Assembly: GCA_021442155.1 (NCBI GenBank)
Contig: CM038221.1
Span: 148,295,601-148,359,600, forward strand
Reading direction: 5' to 3'
Origin: Cymbidium sinense
Taxonomy: Eukaryota > Streptophyta > Magnoliopsida > Asparagales > Orchidaceae
DNA: 64,000 nucleotides
A program made the translations under genes and the position numbers. Below the pieces are notes generated by a model. The model had not been told where the DNA came from, made no database searches, and saw nothing but the letters and a program-made list of their open reading frames with translations. Of this stretch, positions 1 through 13,034 are shown piece by piece (within the stretch, counting starts at the first letter, position 1; each line of letters starts with the position of its first letter).

Positions 1-720
1 CTTGACCTTTTTTAGTGGAAAGAATGAGATCTCCCTGCCTGGATAGAAAGGCCAACCTTGAATATTCTATCTTCAACTAGATATTTGTCAATGTGACGTA
101 ACTCATGCTGTAAGCTTCCTACATTAGGGATATTAAGAGTTGTCAGGATCTCATTCTCCAACATCAGCAATGGATCTGAAAGATCATTCAATCTTTCCCA
201 TCTCTCAGGAAGGCCCCACTCATTTTTCACAATAAAGAATCCATTAGACCAATTTCTAGATTGATCCCATGCTAAAAATTCTATCCAATTCTTTATAGTC
301 CGATAAGAAACACGTCCCTGGGTATCACATGTAAATCTGCACATTCAACATAAGTATTTGATGTTCAAGTAACACCACGCTCTCTGAAGAAGACAGCCAA
401 ACCGACGATGACCATTAAAGCTCGAAATGAAAACTGTGACAAAGCTACACCACATATTTTGAATATTTCAATCAACTCAGGAGCCAATGGGAATCGCAAT
501 CCCGCACGAAGAATCATCCCAGAAACAGTAAAGTACCCTGGCGAAGGTGAACGGGCTCAATCAGATATTTTGGCAATAATGGCCACCAACTCATTAGGGA
601 AGAAGAACTTTCTGCGGAACACCATTAAACTATATGATGTGATAGTGTATGGTATATCGTCTATAGCCGTCACACTATGGGTTTTCTTCTGGCCATCACC
701 CTGTAAAAATACATAATAAA
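1..720 (-). pseudogene. decayed gypsy-type gag / 'putative gypsy type transposon' domain protein, cut by the window edge
   Basis: Read from about 720 downward, the minus strand encodes a broken protein resembling the plant 'putative gypsy type transposon' domain (Pfam PF04195 type), found near the N terminus of many plant Ty3/gypsy gag proteins. Visible blocks are GYFTVSGMILRAGLRFPLAP, then ELIEIFKICGVALSQF, then GFFIVKNEWGLPERWERLND and KVGLSIQAGRS near the window start. The order (LRAGLRFPL block, then the FFxVxxxWG block) is that of the family. In-frame stops follow KISD and RGVT, and a frame change lies near 300-340, so it is not translatable as one protein. An open stretch of 110 codons (12-344) is the best preserved part. 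It continues past the left edge. The family assignment is from memory of the motif pattern. Confidence 0.6.
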
Positions 721-1055
721 TAAAGAGGGTGAAATGATAAAAATCTGAGAATTTTGTAAAAGCAACTCACTCACCCCAATGCTTGCGCCTCCTTTTGACT
801 CTCTCGCCACGAATAGCTTGCGATAAAATTTTTCACCTACGATCTGACAAAAAGGATATACATACATATGAGAAAAAGATAAAAAAAAGAGGAGAGAGAA
901 GATATTCACCTCTGATGATGCTCATAAATTACCTGTCAAACTTTTTGAGTCGTTTAAATGATAGTTCCTGGCTAACGCTCCCTCGTTATCTTGGCGGTTA
1001 TCAACTACTGAATCATCCATTTAAGTCATGAGAAATCCAATTTTCTAATAGAAAA
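721..1055. other. non-coding AT-rich stretch between gag remnant and tandem repeat
   Basis: No recognisable coding potential on either strand. If the gag remnant belongs to an element whose promoter is at about 1475, this would be part of its 5' leader. That is inference only. Confidence 0.35.
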
Positions 1056-1059
1056 AGTT

Positions 1060-1405
1060 GGAACCGCAGGCCTTGATCGCCTCCAAACCTGCACGATCCG
1101 CGGTTGGCCGACGCTTTCGGGGAAAACGGAACAACGACGTATCAGCCTTGATCGCCTCAAACCGGATGGGTCCGGCGAGTTGATGCCTCTTTCGAGGGAA
1201 AACTGGAACAACGACGTATATACCGCGGGCCTTGATCGCCTCCAAACCCGGATGGTCCAACGAGGCCGGTTGATGCCTCTTTCGAGGGAAAACTGGAACA
1301 ACGATGTACAGGCCTTGACGCTTCCAAACCCGACCCAACGAGGCCGGTTGATGCCTCTTTCGAGGGAAAACTGGAACAACGACGTAAGTACCGCAGGCCT
1401 TGATC
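1060..1405. repeat. GC-rich tandem repeat, four imperfect units of about 80-90 bp
   Basis: Four consecutive copies of a block carry the shared core GCCTTGATCGCCTCCAAACC, followed by TTGATGCCTCTTTCGAGGG and AAAACTGGAACAACGACGTA. The first unit is the most diverged. The repeat is open in several frames on both strands, giving serine/arginine-rich ORFs of about 87-132 codons. These I treat as artefacts of the repeat rather than genes. It lies directly downstream (minus strand) of a TATA-like site, so it probably sits in the transcribed leader of a retroelement. Confidence 0.85.
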
Positions 1406-1470
1406 GACTCCGAATGACCCTCACTCAAGATGAGAAGCATTGAAGAAGTGTGCCTTCTCTTGGCCCTGGG

Positions 1471-1480
1471 TTTTATAGAC
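1471..1480 (-). promoter_or_regulatory. TATA box-like site of a probable LTR promoter
   Basis: The minus strand reads GTCTATAAAACCC, a good plant TATA box. The gag remnant and tandem repeat lie downstream on the same strand, so this fits the U3/R border of the LTR or leader of that element. No matching second LTR is in the window. Confidence 0.45.
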
Positions 1481-2219
1481 CCTTCTAAAAGGGTAAAAAA
1501 TCATCAAAACCATCAAAAAAACCGCCAAAGCAAAAGCCGAGTTCATGCGGTAACCGCTACCATCTGCCCATGACCCGCGTCTCAGCCTGCTGCCTGAAGT
1601 CGCTCCAACCAACCACGCATCTTCCGCCCGCTGAGGCTTGCCGCGACACCACCTCACCTGTTCCCAGACCTTGGCGCTCATGCGCAGCATATATGCCGGC
1701 CAAGATAGCGCACGGACACCACAAAGCCTCAGAGGCCCTGAAAGCTCAGTAACCTTAAAATCTCATGCGCGATACTTATACTCATCCGCGCTACATCCGC
1801 CATAGTCATAATATTGTGCTCCACGAAGACTGTTTCTCTAAAAATATGTTAATGGACGCTAAAATTTCATCAGAATTTGCTATCTTCAAGTATTTGACAT
1901 ATATATATTTTTGGATGATTGAAATAATGATATCCAAAAATAGGGCAACTGATATGACACTTAAAATACTACTAGGTGAAGCACGAATCTTGATGCTAAA
2001 AGCAAACTGATCCGAAGTTGAAACTGGTCGAGATCGAGCACTTAAAATATCATTGGAAACTTTGGGATATCAGTTAAATCCCTAAAAAGCTCTTAAACAT
2101 GGAGTGTTTATAGTCAAATCGAGCGTCTCGATGAGCCGGATCTAACAAGCCCAAGATCTCAAAATTCTGACTTCATTTGAGCATTCAAATATTTAAAATA
2201 CATCAAATGATCAAAGGGA
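1481..2219. other. unassigned sequence, possible U3 of the left element and LTR A flank
   Basis: A moderately GC-rich part (1560-1760) upstream of the TATA site is followed by AT-rich DNA. No genes are seen. The left edge of the next LTR copy must lie at the end of this stretch or slightly inside it, but I cannot fix it. Confidence 0.35.
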
Positions 2220-3659
2220 TCATTGTGAGCCGTCCGATGAAGTGGAGTGGTACAGGTTTTGCATGTATTTACAGAGACGCCACTCAATTCGGACGAGTCT
2301 GTGCATATGTCAAATGATTTGAAGTGATATCACATAAATCAAGGCTAAAATGCACAGGAGGTCACCGAAATCAACTCAAATACCTCCGATTGATGAACAG
2401 ACTTCTCCGTCACATTCAGAATGTCGAAATTGGTCAGGATATAAATATTACACTACTTGATGATCATCTAATCAAGCACTCGAGTTAGCAATGCGCCCAC
2501 ATGCATATCAAAGTCAAGAGGCGCCGACAAGGATCAAACGACCTCTGTTCGTGAAATTGATCACGCCACTGGCTTTAAAATGTCAAAATTTATTAACTGA
2601 GACCATTCGCACTCGATTCAGACGAGTCTGTGCAAAAATCAAGCGGTTGAAAGTGGTGATGTGCATTTCGAGCTGAAATTGACTCAATTTGGCATCAACT
2701 CGAACCAAACGGCCTCCGGTCGTGAAACGGATAGCGTCATTGCATTCAGAACAATGGAATTATCCTAAATTGATGTATATATTTACTATGTTCATTTAAT
2801 GGCATGAAATCCATGTTTAAAATATTTAATAAATTTAAATTTATTTAAAAATTCTCAAATTACCCCCATGCTCAACCTTTCCCCCTATTTTCAATTTTCT
2901 AAAAAAGGAAATTAAAAAAAAATTAAAAAGATAACCACTCCCCTATTCTGCAACTTCCCTCCTCATTCTCTCCCACTCTCCTCTTTCTCCCCACATAACT
3001 CTTTCCTCCCTCTCTCTCACATCAGAAGAAGAAAAGAAAAAAAGCAGGTAATTCCCTCTCCCGACTTGTTTTTTCGGCCGTTCCACCAGCGTAATCCGGT
3101 GAAACCCGCACCCACGGGACCTACAACGTGTCACCGTCTACTAAAGCTCGTGACTCGCGATCTCAAATGAACCTGACGCCGCTTTCCGTTCGCCCATCAT
3201 CTCATTAACCGAGCAGCTCATTGTTACAAAATCCGACACCTAACCATTGACCCGTGACCCCGCCCTCGCGCCTCGCTGACCGCGCCGACTTTCTCCGCGA
3301 TGCGGTCCGCCAGCCCTTGGATCCGCCCTACGCCCCATGGCCCTCTCCATGAAACCGACTACGCTGGACCCTCTTCAAGCACGCGGAACCGCCATCGCTG
3401 CCAATCATCTGCCGCTATCCCATTTTGCTGAGTCCCTCAAATCTGTTCACCCCATTCTTCTCCTGAAAGCACGCCATTCAAAGCGCCATACCACCATCCG
3501 CTTGCCTACAACCCATTAGCCAGATTCTAATAAGTAACCCAGTTTTGGCATAGCCTCCTTCTTACACAAACTGATATAGCCCATGGCCCACAGAAGAAAC
3601 CTCCTTCCTTGCCCATTCTTAATACTTTATATTCAACACATCCAAATTTTATTGTTTCG

Positions 3660-4010
3660 CTTTTACAAATCGGGAAGAACATAATCGGTAATTCTTCCTT
3701 TGATTTTCATGCATCGCTTTAGCCATCCGTTTCGCCGAAATCGGAAGAACATCGTCGCGAATTCTTCCTTCAATTCACCGCTTAGCCATCTTGTTTCCGC
3801 CGCATAAAATCGGGAAGAACATCATCGTAGGAAAATTCTTCAATTTTCGACATCGCACTCGCTTTATTATCTCGTTTACACTGCAAATGGGAAAAACATC
3901 TTCGAGTAATTCTTCCTTCGATGGCACCTCGCTTTAGCGCCCATTTTGTGCGCCGAAATCGGGAAGAACATCGTCAGTAGGAGAATTCTTCTTTCGATTT
4001 TTGGCGTCGC
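3660..4010. repeat. minisatellite in LTR A, about five units of about 72 bp
   Basis: The core AATCGGGAAGAACATCGTCG followed by AATTCTTCC recurs at about 3670, 3741, 3811, 3888 and 3959, alternating with a GCACTCGCTTTAGCCATC-like block. The same repeat occurs inverted in the LTRs at 17455-17815 and 27480-27800, so it is a family feature. Confidence 0.8.
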
Positions 4011-4105
4011 ACCCCTTACTTTACCATCTCAATCACATACCCAACCCAGTTCCTTTGCTGAGCCTTGTAGTGCATCGAAAAATGCATCATAATATGTGGG
4101 ATTTG

Positions 4106-4108
<3 letters not shown>

Positions 4109-4168
<60 letters not shown>
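4109..4168. repeat. (AT)n microsatellite
   Basis: About 60 bp of uninterrupted AT dinucleotides inside LTR copy A. Confidence 0.97.
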
Positions 4169-4171
<3 letters not shown>

Positions 4172-6660
4172 TGTGTTTTTTGTAGGTTTGAAGACCTACA
4201 GGATCAAGAGGGCAGACGTGATGAAAAATAGATTGTGGTGTTGCAAGACACGTTATTACTCAAGAGGGCGTCGAGTAAACCAAAACACCCCAATGCGCCT
4301 TACAGGGATGACAGGAGTCGCCAAAATTGCATCAAATCTTTTGACTTAGAAAAATGGGAGAGTAAAATGAGCTGACTTAAGAACGCTATGTAGGGAAACC
4401 TGAAGCTAATTCTAAACTAAAAGCGTCAAACAAGAAAAAAGTAGGGAGGGGGAGCCTTTAAAGAAAATTTTGGAAAGAATAGAATATTCATTTAAAATAT
4501 AAGTGAAATTTGGGAGAGGCTAATATTAAACTCACAAACTTTGAGAAAGGCTAATATTAAACTCACAAACTCTAATTATAATCCCCTATAGCTTAAATTG
4601 AAGCGGTAAAGTGAGTTCCCTTTTCTTAAATTAAAGCAAGCTTTAATTGGAATTGAGGGGGAACTAATGCCAAACTCATAACAAACTTGTAATAAACTCA
4701 AAATCTAAGGATAAATCTAAATTGAGTTTAATTACTCTTGTACGAATGTGGAGGTGATTACTATGTTAGTCGATAAGCATGAGTAGGGCTAAAGCAACAA
4801 ACACTGAAATTGACATAACTTATCAAAATTGATGTGAATTGAGCATAATCAAGCTAGAGAATTGCAAAAACTCAATAAATGAGCTAAGTGCCAGCAGTAG
4901 TTTAACTACAATCTAAATCAAAATGTCTTCTTCGCCACCGGATCTGCAACCCTTTGTACAAGCAGACAGAAGGCGATACTAAATCAAATGCTACAAAAAT
5001 CATAAGGATTCCTTTAATCAAAAATTATGGGATTTCATTCTAATTATGAATTTTAAAATCAACAAAATCACTAATTATGTGAAATTAGCTAAGCTACAAA
5101 AAAGCTGCATGTACTCGGACATAGAGATTTCAAGTGCGAATTTTAATGTTTGAAAAGGCAGCGCAAGCTAAAGTTGAAATTAAATGAAAATACAAAATCA
5201 ATCTCATAAATAAAAAATGAAAACTGCCTAAATTTTTAAATATACACCAGATCCGACACACTTAATGCTTAAATTCAAGTGTCGAGGATCTGCTTCGTTT
5301 TCCCTGCTTAGTCTGAATTAACAAAATATAAAACCTATAATAAGAGTTTCAAATCAGTGAAACATCTGAGAAACTGATTTTGTCAGGTGATAGTAGATCT
5401 AATCTTTCGTTAGCAGCTAAACAGAGTTAACAGGATCTAAAAGCTCTTAAACATATTCAAATTAATCGATATTTTTCAAATCAAATTAAATAAAAATCTG
5501 AAATCAATCTCATTACTCAAAAATAAAAGAACTACCTAAATTCTTAAGTACACCATGTGCCCAACTTGTGAATGTTTAAATTCTGTTTGAAGATCTACGG
5601 TTGCTTCTTATTCTTAAGACTGGGTCAGTTAACAAAATCTAAAATCTATAATAAGAGTTTCAAATCGAAATATCCGAGACCGATCGTCAGACAGATCTAA
5701 TCCGTTAGCTAAAGAGTTTATAGGATCTAAAGCTCTTAAATATATTCAAATTAATCAATTTTTCAAATCAAATTAAGTAGCAATCTTAAGTTACTTAAAT
5801 GAAATTCTATCATTGAAAAACTTAAATCAAACTCAATCTATCCACCTTCCGCAACTATTTGTCGGAAGTGATAAACTAAAAAAATTCTAGCTCACAAAAG
5901 AGTCAATGTCAAATCAAGTGTTCTACTATTTTCACTCTCAATCAATCTCTTGCCAGTAAGGACATGGCCCGTGTCCTCTGACTGTGTGGCTTGGCCAATA
6001 AGCTACAGATGAAGCGATGACGAGTCCTCGATCAGTGGTTTGGCCAACTCCATTATATTATGATCACGATCGGTTGTATGTTCCTAATGGCTCGCCTTTA
6101 GTTGTGAATCATAAGGTATATTTGATAGGCAAACATCCCTCTGTTAAGGTAGACTTAAGCATGTCTAGACAAACACCACCCCGTGTGTCTAAGGATTTCT
6201 TAGTAACTCAAGTGTTGTTGATGAGGATCCTTCTGTTAGATTGGGTTGACTACCTCCTTTGACTAAGTAGACTAGAGACCGCGATTGCCCGGGATGAAGG
6301 AACCATGAGATCTAGATCAGGCACATCATCATTCTCCTAACCATCCGGTTTAAGCTATAATTATGAATTTCATATCTTAAATTTTGAAACTCTACATGCT
6401 GCTACTATACGCTACGCATTCAATGACCTAATGACTAGCCTTAATCGAATGTTCTCTCTCACTTATTGAGAGGGGTAATTAACTATTGGGGCTTGGGCCT
6501 ATAGAAAACCTAGAACCAGATCTAAAGTCCTCACAAAATGAGGATGAAATCTCTGGGTAGTGTCTTATCTACTATTCCATCTGCCTTCTGAAAATTACAC
6601 CAACACTTTTAAACCACTCTTTTCATCGAAGAGCTCGGTAGCGAATTTTCGGAGCCCACA

Positions 6661-9600
6661 ATGATCAACCTATTACATGTGTGTATTGTTTGTTTTAAAC
6701 AAGAAAATGAATATTATTAAAAGGTGATTATACTTCTAATATATATTAGATTGTAGCATGATTTGTGCTAGTGGATATTATACATATATTAGTATCAATG
6801 GTGTTATTTATATATAGTTCCTATTTATTTTAGGTTGCAAAATAATTATTGATGTCACCCTCATGGATAATGATAATGTATGATTTCTTTCTATAAAATA
6901 TATAAATTTTATTTTAATAGTTTGGTCATTGTATAAAACTAAGTAACCAATATATGAATTCTTTTGGACTATTAACAATACAATCTTATAAATAAAATAT
7001 ATTGATATTTTAATTATTATTTATATTTTTTATTAATTTAATGGCTATATGTTGCATATGTAAATTAGAGAAGTTTAATCTCTAACATATTTTGGTTTTT
7101 ACAAGAATTTGCTATGATATAATATGAATATGTGATTTTACATGAATGTATTGAGGTTCTCTTCTTAGTATCACTCCTTAGTTGATGTGATATGTCAATA
7201 TGTAGGGTTTTTATCAAGTAGGGAAAAAATTAAAAGTGGTATTAGAGTAATGGTAAGATTAATGAATCATGGTAGTTTCCTAGAGTTTTGGATGAGAATT
7301 ATGAGTTGGAAGAATAGATTAGAAAGATAAAACTTAATATATAGTGTAACCAAATGTTGATATTTAGATTTATAGTTGAGATTGGATAAGTATCAACCTT
7401 TATTCTACATGTTATGAGTAGATTTCATTTTATGATATCATTTGATGCAATGTCATTGATTCATTGATTTTGCAATGTCATTGGTTCATTGATTTTGCAA
7501 TGACATTGATTATGTGTCTAATATGGTATGGTGTTTAAGTATACTTATGTATCATATTAAGCAACATCTACATGACAATGTATCATATTAAGAAACATCT
7601 ACATGACATTATAAGTGATATATGGCAAGCGAGATGAAACATAATCTAAAAAACATACCTAATAGCAACATGGTACCATAGTATAATCTAAAAGAAATTG
7701 AGAATTTCAATAGAATGGTATATATATCAACTTTAATAATGTCAATACACACACACACACACACACACAGAGACTTTCTTCTTGAATAATTTCAAATACA
7801 TGAAATTACAAAAATACATAAATATAAGTAATATAATTAAGTTTATTTAAGATTTTATACAAATATAAAAAAATAAATAAAATAATGTATCTTTCAAATG
7901 ATTATGTCTATCTATATTTAAATGAATCACCGACTCTTCTATCAGATGCCAGGTAAATATGTAAATGCTCAATTGAGTTAAAAATGATCTTAAAATTTTT
8001 TTTTTCTGACTTAAGAAGTTCAAAAATTATCATTCTCTTTTCTTTTCCATACATTCAATATCGATTGCCACATAAAGCTTAAAAAAATTTTCTTAGTTTC
8101 ATTTATACATTATACATTATCTTGTGAAGTTGATCACGAGATGTGATGGGCAATAACTTTTGCATAAATACATGACAATTATGTTCCATCATACCATATA
8201 AAGTAAAATCTTATATATTTACAAGTCATTTTAAATTTAAAGCATATATGTCTAAAAATTTAAATGTTTTAAATTAAAAGTATATCTCCTTCTTTATTCC
8301 ATTGTCAAAGCATATGATCCTATAAGTTAATTTCTTCATGCCTCCCTAAAATAATTATAAAGATCACAACAAAGAAAAGTTTAGCTTTGGACTAATATTC
8401 TCAAATGAAATTAAATTTAAAATTATAGATAGTACTTATTTTTATAATCGCTTATTCATTTAATCCAATAAATAAAACACTAAACAATAATGTTAGTATG
8501 CGACAAGATTTCAATAAATTATCAAAAAGCACAGAAACTTATTTCCTACTAGTAATATAAATTAACTAATAGCTTTAAGTGAAATTTTAAAATTGCTTAT
8601 TTGATACAAATTCTTGGATAAAACACAAATCAAGAAATAAAAATGCTAAATGAAGAAGCACTTCTGACTGGTTTTAAAATTTATTCCCAATCAATATAAA
8701 GTAGAGTATGCCATGTAAAGTAAAATTAAAAAGTACATATATAATAGGATCGAGAACTTTGCTATTAATTCTCATTTGATAAATAAAAGAATAAATGTGC
8801 TATTAGTGTAACTTTTGTACAATTAAGAATATAATCATCTACAAAAGTCTCTCTATTCCATAATAGTTTATATTTTTTTTAGAACAAGCAACATACATTT
8901 TATCATTATAAGAACTTAGAAAAGAATCAAAGAAAGAAACTATTAGTAGCCATGCATAATATTACCAACATTTCTTGATTGCTAAGAGGATGAGTTAGAA
9001 GATAGGGTTAGTGATGATAAGAGAAGGGAGAGTAGAGGGTGAAAGTGAGAAGACCGAGCCATTGGTGATGTGTGATTGTGGATTGAGTAGACATCATGCG
9101 ATGCTTAGGATTTAGTGATAGATAAGAAGAAGTATTTCGATCGATTTCTAATTTTAGGTTTTGTGATGGATTTGCAATGACATATTATTTTTCTCTCAAC
9201 ATCTACACTTTCTTAATTATGCTTCTCTCCATTGTTGTGATGAAGCATTTATACGTCATAAGTATGTCACATATTTGTGGTGGAAGAATCAGTTACAAAA
9301 TGATTGCAACTTAATTTGGAACAAAAAACTATATGTGATAAATCTATTGTAACGTTGAGATGAGACATTATGACAAATAGTTGTTCAATGAAAAATTAAA
9401 GGTTTACAACATGCGAGTTGCAAGAATATTGAATTATTTTAACAGACTAATTCCGTTGCAAATATGTATATATATATCAAATTTGTAAAATAAATTTGAA
9501 ATTTGCTATTTGGGGTGGGGACCTATTTGCTTGCTTTTAGGAGAGAAGATAATGCAAGCTACCCTTACTAGTGATCCTTGGATGCATGTTCCTATACGAG

Positions 9601-10340
9601 CTAGCTAAAGATTATTGCTCGATCTTGAGATGAAGAAGAACGTTGAAACTTGATTAAAATATATATCTGTTCTACCATGTAGAGCTAAATTTCTTATAAT
9701 AGGGGCATAAAACTTAATTTTATCAAGGCATAAAAATTTATTTTTTAATAGGTCATAAAACATTATTTTTAAAATCATTATATAATGATATAGAGAAGAA
9801 GAAGAAGAGGAACAATTGATGAAAAGAGATGTTGGGAAGACTGGAGAGAAGAAGGCTGAGCAAGCTATGAAACTTACTCAAATAAGTTTCACATTTCAGA
9901 TCAGCTTAATGAAAAGAACAATCTTCAACACTCCTATGATCATGAGCATGAGCATAAATATGTAGTAAAATATAAGTAAGCATCCTGCAAACATTTAAGA
10001 GAATGAATATGTAGAGATATAAGAACTAAACAACCATCAATAACAATAATATAATAAAAAATTGGTTGTCTATTACAACATTTTAAAGATAAATCTCTAT
10101 CATTAACATTAAGGTTATCCATAGAAACTAACTTTAGGTAGTTTACAATATCTCCAGTGATTAAAACTTGTTAGTTTTGTTCCATTGAAATTTTATTAAT
10201 TGTTCTATGTATTGAATTTTAAGTTCTATTGGGTCTAAGTAATTTCGATTCACCACATAAGCAACTCAAATGAAATATTAATTGAGGAGATGAGACGATG
10301 AGATGAGAGAGAAAGAAGAGAGAGCATGGTTGGTGGGAAA
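6661..10340. other. AT-rich intergenic DNA without recognisable genes
   Basis: No coding potential beyond short chance ORFs. It holds a (CA)n tract at about 7746-7769, a short tandem repeat around 7447-7515 (units containing GCAATGTCATTGATTCATTG) and a twofold repeat of about 35 bp at about 7545-7605 (core TATCATATTAAGNAACATCT). It shares no obvious sequence with the giant LTR family and looks low-copy. That cannot be proved without a genome search. Confidence 0.6.
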
Positions 10341-10344
10341 TAGA

Positions 10345-10445
10345 ATTGTTGGGCAAATCTCATTTGGCGAAGGTTTTGCACCGCTTCATTCTGAGAGTGG
10401 TAGTTGATGCACTTACAACTTTGCCAAGGAGAAGTGACTATTCAC
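10345..10445 (+). ncRNA. possible decayed MIR399-like fold-back
   Basis: The 5' arm GGGCAAATCTCATTTGGCGA (10351-10370) resembles miR399 star. The 3' arm TGCCAAGGAGAAGTGACTA (10422-10440) resembles mature miR399 with one deletion and several changes. The arms can pair, and their spacing of about 70 nt is close to that of the clear MIR399 hairpin at 13035-13144. No P1BS box is seen nearby. It could be a degenerate tandem paralogue or a coincidence. Confidence 0.3.
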
Positions 10446-12915
10446 TCTTTCCATTAATTTCTTTTCTTTTCTTCTTCATCTTCTTCTTCTTCATTGTAAC
10501 ATAGACTGTCTTGAGTTGAACAAAGGCTTACAACCTCTTATTTAAAGGCTTGGATACTAAGGATTATGCCTAACTTCCAATTGGCATATCCACCAAAGAG
10601 CCACATACAACTGTGCATAAGTTCATCAATTTACGAACACTTTCACTTGTATAGTTGTATTTTACAGTCCTTCATATGATAATTTATTTGGTTGGATAGA
10701 ATTATACCCAAGTGTAATGACTAACTTTGATTGGGTTAACATCTATGTGAGGGTTTATAAAAATATTGATTTTAAGAGAGAGATTAAAATATAATCAAAT
10801 CAAATTTTTGAGTCTCTAACTTTGCTAAATATATCAACTTATTCATTATTATACTAATAAGATTTCCTACAAATTTGTGAGATGGACAAAACATACTATA
10901 TGATTTTGTAAACTCAATATGAATGGATATTCTAAAAGATTAATTATGTGAGAGGTGTCTAACCTTATCCAAATTGCTCAACCTAACTTATGATTAGTCA
11001 TTCAAGTTCAATCATTTCGAAAGAGTGTTTTGTGAGACATCAAATCTCCCTAATCCTTCAATATAATTTTATCTCCTCTTATTTTTGTAGCTTTAACCTT
11101 TTGTTGTATATTATCAAATCACCTTGCTATTTTTCACTATGTACCTAGCGATAAATGATGTAACTATAGTCCTTTTAATTTAACTATTCTCCATTCTTCA
11201 TTTATGTCATCCTCTCTCTTTTACCATCCTAATTTGACATACAATAACATGCTTTTTGTGTTCCCAATGCTGACCACTAAACACATTTTATTTTAAATCT
11301 AAATATTAAAAAAAAGAAAAAAAATAAACAAAGTGAACCCAAATAGCCCTTAAATGAATCTTTGTTGTTAAAAAAAAATTTCTTTATTTGTTGATTATTT
11401 CAAGTTATCTTAAAGTAAAGGTTAATAACTTTTTTTAGCATAGTAAGCTTTAGGGATAGAGGAGCTTTCATGCATTTGAAAGGATGGCAATAATGTAACC
11501 TAGCTTTCAAAATTTCAAATATCCTCTTATTCATTAGCATATGCCTCCATTACTCTCTCGACTAAATTTCAACCAAGAACTAGAAAGTTAAGAGGATTTG
11601 CAAATCTATAAAATCAAGATTGAAAGAGCATCAATAGGGAAGAACCATAGAATGTTCTGTGCCATGCATTCTTCAACACCAATAAAAAAGTTGCTACAAT
11701 AAAGTGATTGAAAAATATGATTCCTTTGCTAACTCAAAAGGCTTGTTCTATTTTTAAAGTAAATAATTTTTTTTCATTCATAAGAAAGATATTATAGATT
11801 TTGAAAGACATTATAATTCACATCTCAATGTGTCAATTGGTCTAGATAAGATAATAAAATAAAATAAAATTAAGCTCATAAAAACTATTTAACTAGGCCA
11901 AGAGTTGATAAACTCCAGAGTCAATATAGTGGAGCAGCACCATGATATTTTTACATTAGACATACAGAATTTCTAAAGTATAAAGGTTCATATACATCCA
12001 ACCCATGAGAATTCAATTATTTATAAAGCCATACAAAGAGTATTGCAAAAGCATAATCAACATCCAAATGAGAATTATCATAATTATAGAAATCTTGAGT
12101 TGAATACCTAATGACTCTTGGTATTTTTCACATAAATCGCATATGACTAAGAGATTTATTAAGCATAAATGCTTTCTTAAAAGAATGTTTCTCCAAACCA
12201 TTAATTTAATGATTTAAAGTTCTCATAATTTCTATATTTTGATAGCCCTTATCATGCAACCCCATATATGTGTTGTTCCATTTGATTTGATAGACTAATG
12301 GATGTGATTTTTAACTTATATTTTGTGTGGTCGTATGCAATGCATGCTATTTTCTGCATGGATGTAATATTCTACTCCCATATGTACCTTTATTTTCCTC
12401 ATGCATTCTGTTGAGTTATGAAGTTAATGCAAAATAAATTGTTTTCATGCCGATAATTAGCTTCGTTTTGTTCTTTTCAAGTATATATAACATGATAAAT
12501 GAAATATTTTAGTTCATAGTTTATTTTCTCACAAATCTACAGGAAAGTAAATAAAATGATCGTATATATTCTGCACGTATTTACGTTGCCTTTAAAATAA
12601 ACCAAATCAAACAGTCCACCAGATCTAAACCTGAGATCAATACCTTAAAACCAACAGTATAAAACTAGAGCCCTTCCGAAAGACATAAGACATATATGAA
12701 GGAATTCAGACATACTGTAGGTATAAACTACTGCATTATAGATTGTTGGATACAATAAAAAGCATAAATTAATAATTCATTAATGAAAGATACTTATAAG
12801 CTTGAAAGCAACAAGAATAAATTTTCTGTTAAAGGTGGAATAGATAGTTTGCTTTCGGAAGGAATAATAGGGAATGAGGACCATTGCGATGGATGCCGCT
12901 TAAGAATAGTCCAAA
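10446..12915. other. AT-rich intergenic DNA upstream of MIR399
   Basis: I see no protein-coding gene and no retroelement domain. The stretch directly before 12916 is the presumed promoter region of MIR399. Confidence 0.55.
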
Positions 12916-12935
12916 GCATATCCTGTAGCATATCC
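12916..12935 (+). promoter_or_regulatory. two P1BS boxes (PHR1-type binding sites) upstream of MIR399
   Basis: GCATATCC occurs at 12916-12923 and again at 12928-12935. Both match GNATATNC, the binding site of PHR1-type MYB factors that switch on phosphate-starvation genes, including MIR399 loci. They are spaced 12 bp start to start and lie about 100 bp upstream of the hairpin, the expected side and distance. The site match is seen directly; its function is inferred from the family. Confidence 0.8.
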
Positions 12936-12958
12936 ATTCCAATTTTACTGCTTTGCAT

Positions 12959-12967
12959 CTATTTAAG
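12959..12967 (+). promoter_or_regulatory. TATA-like element of MIR399
   Basis: CTATTTAAG lies 24 bp after the second P1BS box and about 70 bp before the hairpin. Transcription would start near 12990, leaving the hairpin close to the 5' end of the primary transcript, as is common for MIR399. The match to the TATA consensus is imperfect. Confidence 0.45.
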
Positions 12968-13034
12968 TAGTCAACAAATGCAGAAGTTCGACAGGGGCAT
13001 CAAGTAAATAATAATACTATGGTGTGAAGTTTCA

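Larger units (their letters stand above)
2220..6660 (+). mobile_element. giant LTR copy A of the Tat-type family (plus orientation, left edge unresolved)
   Basis: This is the reverse complement of the LTRs of the element at 14767-29583 over most of its length. The right end is exact: it closes with GGAGCCCACA at 6660, the family's LTR terminus. Internal landmarks occur in family order: U3 repeats (2220-2760), a pyrimidine-rich leader (2940-3010), the GAAGAACATC minisatellite (3660-4010), an (AT)n tract and the 3' (U5-side) part. The expected start TGTTGACC was not found. An extra U3 repeat unit or truncation blurs the left border. No internal region follows at 6661, so it is a solo or truncated LTR. 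Confidence 0.8.

Noticed and set aside
1026..1443. Three overlapping ORFs of 87-132 codons with internal repeats
   Set aside because: They are translations of the 85-bp DNA repeat in different frames; none has an independent start context or known domain.
3660..4010. CRISPR-like array
   Set aside because: The regular repeats have diverged units and no unique spacers, and the window is a plant genome. It is a minisatellite inside an LTR.
2220..6660. Pairing LTR A with the LTR at 14767 as one larger element
   Set aside because: The two are in opposite orientation, and 6661-14766 holds MIR399 and copia sequence, not gypsy internal sequence.
12783..13007. 74-codon ORF upstream of MIR399 as a small protein
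   Set aside because: It spans the P1BS boxes and the TATA-like site, so it is promoter sequence. It has no protein features.
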